DNA from: an uncultured Ruminococcus sp.
GTDB taxonomy: Bacteria; Bacillota; Clostridia; Oscillospirales; Ruminococcaceae
Direction of reading: 5' to 3'
DNA: 18,101 nt
Assembly: GCA_947167535.1 (NCBI GenBank)
Contig: CAMVIL010000005.1
Span: 1-18,101, forward strand
The notes beneath the pieces are model-generated. The model was given only the letters and a program-made list of their open reading frames with translations. It was not told where the DNA came from and searched no databases. Of the stretch, positions 14,387 to 18,101 are shown one piece after another. The translations under genes were made by a program, and so were the position numbers. The stretch's first letter is position 1. Each line of letters opens with the position of its first letter.

Positions 14387-15602
14387 AAACCTGCTTTCAA
14401 AGACGAATTTCCCCGTCTTTGAAGTGTACAATAATTTGGTCTATTTAGATAATTCGGCAACTCAGCAGAAGCCGAAGCAGGTGCTTGACCGAGCTGAAAA
14501 ATACTACCGCGAGGAGAACGCGAATCCCCTTCGCGGGCTGTACGACCTCAGCGTGAAAGCTACCGACGCTTACGAGAACGCGAGGGTGACGGTGCAGAAG
14601 TTCATCGGCGCGAAAAGCAACCGTGAGATCGTCTTCACGCGCAACGCTACCGAGAGCCTGAATCTTGTAGCGTACAGCTGGGGTCGCGCGAATATAGGCG
14701 AGGGCGACGAGATCCTCGTTGCTATCTCCGAGCACCATTCCGATCTGCTGCCCTGGCAGCTGCTTGCCAAGGAAAAGGGTGCTGCGCTGAAGTATCTCGA
14801 CTGCGACATCAGCGGCGAGTACACCGTTGACGCTTTGAAGAATGCGCTCACTCCGCAGACAAAAGTGTTCGCCATCGCGCAGATCTCCAACGTGTTCGGG
14901 CGGGTCAATCCGATCAAGGAATTCGCTGAGATCTGCCATGCAAACGGCACAGTCATCGTCTGCGACGGAGCTCAGAGCGTGCCGCACATTCCTGTCGATG
15001 TGCAGCAGCTGGGCGTGGATTTCCTGAGCTTTTCGGGACACAAAATGCTCGCTCCCATGGGCATCGGCGTGCTGTACGGACGCGAGGAACTGCTCGATAA
15101 AATGCCTCCCTTCCTGTCGGGCGGCGAGATGATAGAATACGTCACCCGCGAGGGTGCGACCTACGCGGAGCTGCCTCACAAGTTCGAGGCGGGAACGGTA
15201 AACGTAGGCGGAGCGGTCGGTCTTGCGGCGGCTATTGACTACATCAACGAGCTGGGCTTCGAGCTTATCGAAAAGCGCGAGAACGAACTCACCGAGCTTG
15301 CTTTCGGCGAGATGAAGAAGATCCCCCACGTAAATATCATCGGCGCCGACAACGCTGCCGACCACCACGGGATACTCACCTTCACGATAGACGGCGTTCA
15401 TCCCCACGATATCGCGGCGGTCTTTGACAGCGAGAACATCGCGATCCGCGCGGGTCACCACTGCGCACAGCCTCTGCATCAGCATCTGAGCGTGCAGTCT
15501 ACTGCGAGAATGAGTCTGGCATTTTACAACGACGAGCAGGATATACGGCGTTTCATAGAGACACTGAAAACAGTCAGGAGGAGGATGGGATATGACGACT
15601 AA
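14379..15602 (+). CDS. sufS: Cysteine desulfurase SufS (group II)
   Basis: PLP enzyme that takes sulfur from L-cysteine, leaving alanine, and holds it as a persulfide for cluster assembly. 407 residues, normal length. Marks: VYLDNSATQQKP at the start, NATESLNLVAYS, CDGAQSVPHIPVDVQQLGVD, the PLP lysine Lys222 in FSGHKMLAPMGIGVLYG, and the catalytic Cys362 in RAGHHCAQPLHQHL, the short-loop form typical of group II enzymes. ATG 14379 overlaps the end of sufD by 8 bases and has AGG at 14368-14370 in front; GTG 14370 is in frame but less likely. It overlaps sufU by 11 bases, which fits the tight SufS-SufU partnership. Confidence 0.96.
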   Translation: MNENLLSKTNFPVFEVYNNLVYLDNSATQQKPKQVLDRAEKYYREENANPLRGLYDLSVKATDAYENARVTVQKFIGAKSNREIVFTRNATESLNLVAYSWGRANIGEGDEILVAISEHHSDLLPWQLLAKEKGAALKYLDCDISGEYTVDALKNALTPQTKVFAIAQISNVFGRVNPIKEFAEICHANGTVIVCDGAQSVPHIPVDVQQLGVDFLSFSGHKMLAPMGIGVLYGREELLDKMPPFLSGGEMIEYVTREGATYAELPHKFEAGTVNVGGAVGLAAAIDYINELGFELIEKRENELTELAFGEMKKIPHVNIIGADNAADHHGILTFTIDGVHPHDIAAVFDSENIAIRAGHHCAQPLHQHLSVQSTARMSLAFYNDEQDIRRFIETLKTVRRRMGYDD

Positions 15603-16017
15603 CATCTACAACGAGGTGCTGCTCGACCACAATCTTCACCCGCTGCACCTGCACGAGCTGCCCTGTGCTACTTGTTCAAACGAAGGACTGAACCCAACCT
15701 GCGGCGATTCACTTACGCTGCATCTGAACATCGAAAATGGCGTGATCACCGACGGCTCATTTACAGGCGTCGGCTGCGCCATTTCACAGGCTTCGACGGA
15801 CATTATGCTCGACCTTATAATCGGGCGGACGCCGCAGGAAGCGAAGCATCTGGGACATCTGTTCGGAAAGATGATCGGCGGCGAGATCACAGACGACGAG
15901 CTCGAGGAGCTTGAGGAAGCGGGCGCTTTGCAGAACATCTCAAAAATGCCCGCGAGGGTAAAATGTGCCACACTCGGCTGGAAGACCCTCGAGAAGCTGC
16001 TTGACGAAAATACCTGA
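15592..16017 (+). CDS. sufU: SufU, zinc-dependent sulfur acceptor of SufS
   Basis: IscU-like protein that in Firmicutes takes the persulfide from SufS by zinc-ligand exchange and passes it to SufBCD. 141 residues. The expected zinc ligands are visible: Cys37 and Asp39 in NPTCGD, Cys62 in GVGCAISQAS and Cys125 in RVKCATLGW. The spacing between Cys62 and Cys125 includes the insertion that sets SufU apart from IscU (GEITDDELEELEEAGAL region). Two extra cysteines (Cys25, Cys28) lie near the start. GAGGAGG before the ATG is a strong ribosome binding site inside the end of sufS. Confidence 0.95.
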   Translation: MTTNIYNEVLLDHNLHPLHLHELPCATCSNEGLNPTCGDSLTLHLNIENGVITDGSFTGVGCAISQASTDIMLDLIIGRTPQEAKHLGHLFGKMIGGEITDDELEELEEAGALQNISKMPARVKCATLGWKTLEKLLDENT

Positions 16018-16029
16018 AAGGAGTGCATG

Positions 16030-16479
16030 ATGAAAGTCTCAACAAGAGTAGAATACGGTCTGCTGGCGCTGACCGACATAGCCATACATTCCGAAAAAGG
16101 CGGAACTGTCTCTTCGGCGGAGATCGCCGAGCGGCAGGGCATATCTCAGAAGTATCTCGAGCAGATAATGCTCGGACTCAGACAGGGCGGATTTGTCAAA
16201 GGCATGAAGGGCTCCCGCGGCGGATACCAGCTGGCGCGTTCTGCCGAGAAGATATATCTCTCGGAGATACTCAACGCCCTGGATAACAGCATCTTAGCCG
16301 ACAACTTGAGCTCTGACGACGAGCAGTCCAACGAGCTCCGCGAGACGCTGAACAGCTGTCTGTGGGACAAGATGGGCGGCTATATGCGCCGCTTCACCGA
16401 GCAGATGTCGCTTGCCGACCTCATCAGGGAGTGCAAGAACGACGGCGAGAACAGGAAAAACTATATGTATTACATTTAA
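16030..16479 (+). CDS. Rrf2-family transcription regulator at the end of the suf operon
   Basis: Winged-helix DNA-binding protein of the Rrf2 (IscR/CymR) family, probable regulator of the suf operon. 149 residues. The N-terminal half is typical: MKVSTRVEYGLLALTDIA, AEIAERQGISQKYLEQI for the recognition helix, KGSRGGYQLAR for the wing. The three-cysteine cluster-binding segment of IscR is absent at its usual place (about residues 90-107); only Cys110 and Cys135 are present. It may thus sense something other than an IscR-type cluster, or act with a partner as CymR does. ATG 16030 is six bases from AAAGGAG (16017-16023); ATG 16027 is only three bases away. It starts 12 bases after sufU. The twin 13-mers at the operon promoter are its likely binding sites (inference). 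Confidence 0.9.
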   Translation: MKVSTRVEYGLLALTDIAIHSEKGGTVSSAEIAERQGISQKYLEQIMLGLRQGGFVKGMKGSRGGYQLARSAEKIYLSEILNALDNSILADNLSSDDEQSNELRETLNSCLWDKMGGYMRRFTEQMSLADLIRECKNDGENRKNYMYYI

Positions 16480-16511
16480 AAAACCTGCTGCTTCGGATCA
16501 CAGAGAATACA

Positions 16512-16552
16512 AAAAAGGATAGAGCCTGATACTGATCGGCTCTATCCTTTTT
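16512..16552. terminator. Bidirectional terminator after the suf operon
   Basis: A perfect 15-bp stem (16512-16526 with 16538-16552, AAAAAGGATAGAGCC and its complement) around an 11-base loop, with U-runs on both strands. It separates the suf operon from the convergent nifX-like gene. Confidence 0.95.
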
Positions 16553-16600
16553 CTATGTCGTCCGTCCGGCGGACTTATTATCTGTAATCTGTTATCTGCA

Positions 16601-16933
16601 TCAGACCAGCTTGTCGGCGATGAACTTCTTGAGTACTGCATCGATCATACCGCTGACCTCGAATACGCGGACGTTGCGTGAGATCAGGTAAGAGGCTGCT
16701 CCCTCGCCTATCTTCTGCACGAGGAGAGCGTCGCAGTCTGAGAGCAGCTCTATTATCTTGTCGAAGCGGGTGGTGTCGTGACCCAGACTGTGCTGGCAGG
16801 CTGCCACCGCATCGCGAACTTCAAGAAAGGTGTAGTCGGTCTCACCCAGTTCGTAGACGCGAAAGAAATTCGCATGACCAAAATGTTCGTTGACAGTGAA
16901 GCCGTCCGATGTTGCTACTGCTATCTTTGCCAT
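16601..16933 (-). CDS. NifX/NifB C-terminal-like cofactor-binding protein
   Basis: Small cytoplasmic protein of the dinitrogenase iron-molybdenum cofactor biosynthesis family (NifX, NafY and the C-terminal part of NifB), whose members hold or carry metal-sulfur cofactor intermediates. 110 residues. The start MAKIAVATSDGFTVNEHFGHANFF is typical: an SDG..VNEHFGHA loop followed by an F-x-V-Y-E strand. Then CQHSLGHD, CDALLVQKIGEGA and a final helix. It lies 51 bases downstream of the nitrogenase-like gene on the same strand and has GAAAGG nine bases before the ATG, so it is probably co-transcribed, subject to the hairpin between them. NifX-like proteins also occur away from nitrogenases, so its client is not certain, but this neighbour argues for one. 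Confidence 0.85.
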   Translation of the reverse strand: MAKIAVATSDGFTVNEHFGHANFFRVYELGETDYTFLEVRDAVAACQHSLGHDTTRFDKIIELLSDCDALLVQKIGEGAASYLISRNVRVFEVSGMIDAVLKKFIADKLV

Positions 16934-16948
16934 AATATCAATCCTTTC

Positions 16949-16977
16949 AAAAAATCTCCCGCCGTGTGACGGGAGAT
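16949..16977 (-). terminator. Hairpin with U-run between the nitrogenase-like and nifX-like genes
   Basis: On the minus strand a 9-bp stem (16977-16969 with 16962-16954, one G-U pair), 6-base loop and a run of T residues (16953-16949 plus the paired end) lies eight bases after the nitrogenase-like stop. It ends against the ribosome binding site of the nifX-like gene. It is terminator-like but sits inside a probable operon, so it may partly reduce nifX expression. Confidence 0.65.
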
Positions 16978-16984
16978 CTTTGCT

Positions 16985-18101
16985 TTATTTATATGTTGCC
17001 AGAGCGGTGTTGTAGATGTCCTCGATGACTCTCAGACCACCTGTGTAGCCGACGTAATTTGTCGTCAGGACTATGCGGTAGGGAGTCGGGCAGGCTATCG
17101 AGAGGAAGTCTGCGTCTATCTCAGCCGCAAGCTCCTTGTCCCAGCCGCTGCCGAGGATAAGCCCTCTCCCCTTGTGGTCGAGACCGCGGATAACGTCCTG
17201 CATAGCGCCCGCATCGGGATCGAAATAAACGGGTATCTCGCGCTTGTCGGATGTCGACTTGATGTCCGCTTCGATCTTCTCCTGATACTTCTTCGGCACA
17301 TTATCGACGATGAACTGCTCCTTAGGAACAAGTCCGGTCTCATGCAGCAGGAACTTGGTGAGACCTGTTACATAGCCCGCGTCGTGCAGGATATGCACGT
17401 AGCTGGGAAGTCCGTAGCGGAACTCCAGCAGGAAGGTCGCGAGGTTGTCAAGCTCCTCGTAGTAAGCCTTTTCTTCTTCCTCGATGAACTTTCTCGCCTT
17501 CTTCTCGTCGATCTCAGCGCCCTGCTCGAGTGCGAAATCGAGAACGCCATTTAAGAACTTTGTAGTCTCGTTTGCGCCGATCGGCAGATAGCCGAACTGG
17601 AAGTAGGGCTGATCGTATCTGCGCTGAAGATTCTTGACGATGGGCTCGCCGTACCACGGAGATACGAACACATTGAAGTTCGCCTTGGGTATGGTCTGCC
17701 ACTCCTTGACACCGCCGGAATGGGGTCCGAAGAGGATATTTACTTTAAGTCCGAGACCTTCAAGCAGTCTCTTGTACTCCTTCAGGTTGCCCTTCCAGAA
17801 CTGATCCTGATAGGGTATGGAAGCGATCACGTTTACGAGGTTCTTCTCGGAGCGGGAGGGATTCTCCTCCTCAAAGCGGCTGACGTACTGGTCGATTATA
17901 GCATTGACAACAGCCGAGTGAGAAACATAGTTGTTGGACTTGAAGCCCGAGGTCTCAACGTGAACGATGGGTCTGTCCTCTTCATAGAGGAACTCGTCGG
18001 TAACGCTTGCAACGTCGTCGCCCACGATACCTGCGGTACATCCTGTAACGACTACCTGCAGATCGGTGTCAAGCACCTTGTAGGTGTTCTTTATGATATT
18101 G
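16985..18101 (-). CDS. Nitrogenase component 1-like subunit (NifD/NifK/NifE/NifN family), N-terminus outside the window
   Basis: About 372 residues of an oxidoreductase of the nitrogenase component 1 family are present; the frame runs in from the right edge (NIIKNTYKVLDTD). Family marks are VVVTGCTAGIVGDDV, carrying one cluster-ligand cysteine (codon 18040-18038), HVETSGFKSNNYVSHSA, VFVSPWYGEPIVKNLQRRYD, the helix GYVTGLTKFLLHETGLVP, and the end YVGYTGGLRVIEDIYNTAL. A second cysteine lies in IACPTPYRIV near the C-terminus. This part is shorter and less like true NifD or NifK than like the uncharacterised nitrogenase-like groups. True nitrogen fixation, an F430/Bch-type reductase, and the methylthio-alkane reductase group cannot be told apart here. 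The GTG at 18076 lies within the frame and is not a supported start. Next to nifX-like and suf genes. Confidence 0.85.
   Translation of the reverse strand, partial: NIIKNTYKVLDTDLQVVVTGCTAGIVGDDVASVTDEFLYEEDRPIVHVETSGFKSNNYVSHSAVVNAIIDQYVSRFEEENPSRSEKNLVNVIASIPYQDQFWKGNLKEYKRLLEGLGLKVNILFGPHSGGVKEWQTIPKANFNVFVSPWYGEPIVKNLQRRYDQPYFQFGYLPIGANETTKFLNGVLDFALEQGAEIDEKKARKFIEEEEKAYYEELDNLATFLLEFRYGLPSYVHILHDAGYVTGLTKFLLHETGLVPKEQFIVDNVPKKYQEKIEADIKSTSDKREIPVYFDPDAGAMQDVIRGLDHKGRGLILGSGWDKELAAEIDADFLSIACPTPYRIVLTTNYVGYTGGLRVIEDIYNTALATYK

Noticed and set aside
14445..15605. 386-residue open frame on the minus strand covering almost all of sufS
   Set aside because: sufS is unmistakable on the plus strand. 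Long antisense frames are common in GC-rich genes with strong codon bias.
1..18101. CRISPR arrays, tRNA or rRNA genes, insertion sequences
   Set aside because: No spaced direct repeats, no cloverleaf or rRNA-like stretches and no transposase-like frames were found on reading either strand.

Overview
The window looks like chromosomal DNA of a fibre-degrading, anaerobic gut or rumen Firmicute, most likely a Ruminococcus-type Oscillospiraceae. The reasons are a secreted GH30 glucuronoxylanase with a CBM22 module, a GH130 mannosylglucose phosphorylase, a remnant of a BspA-like leucine-rich-repeat surface protein, a SUF iron-sulfur operon of the Firmicute type (sufCBDSU plus an Rrf2 regulator), and near-perfect sigma-A promoters (TTGACA, 17-18 bp, TATAAT). 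This is inference from gene content; no search was run.

Layout. (1) 1-2.4 kb: the 3' part of asnS, then asnA behind its own consensus promoter and a terminator-like leader hairpin. (2) 2.5-4.0 kb: a GAF-GGDEF diguanylate cyclase. (3) 4.0-6.8 kb: a palindrome-rich control region containing a CcpA-type cre match, then the GH30-CBM22-FN3-FN3 xylanase. (4) 6.8-10.5 kb, minus strand: a mannosylglucose phosphorylase followed by a large regulator with a sugar-binding-protein-like sensor, a degenerate GGDEF and an AraC DNA-binding domain. The regulator converges on the xylanase at a shared bidirectional terminator. (5) 10.7-11.2 kb: a frameshifted and shortened LRR surface-protein gene that keeps a perfect promoter, two palindromes and a terminator. 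(6) 11.3-16.5 kb: the suf operon sufC-sufB-sufD-sufS-sufU-rrf2. It has a perfect promoter flanked by a 13-bp inverted repeat, and an in-frame TAA at codon 19 of sufB. (7) 16.6-18.1 kb, minus strand: a NifX/NifB-C-like protein and, upstream of it, a nitrogenase component 1-like subunit that runs off the window.

How the parts fit. The xylanase, the phosphorylase and the XylR-like regulator form a small hemicellulose-use island. SUF supplies Fe-S clusters, and the nitrogenase-like module next to it would be a heavy Fe-S client. The most interesting points are the nitrogenase-like/NifX pair, the sufB nonsense codon, the twin 13-mers flanking the suf promoter (a candidate operator for the operon's own Rrf2 protein), the three-part regulator, and the short leader RNAs of asnA and the phosphorylase. 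No tRNA, rRNA, CRISPR array or insertion sequence was seen.
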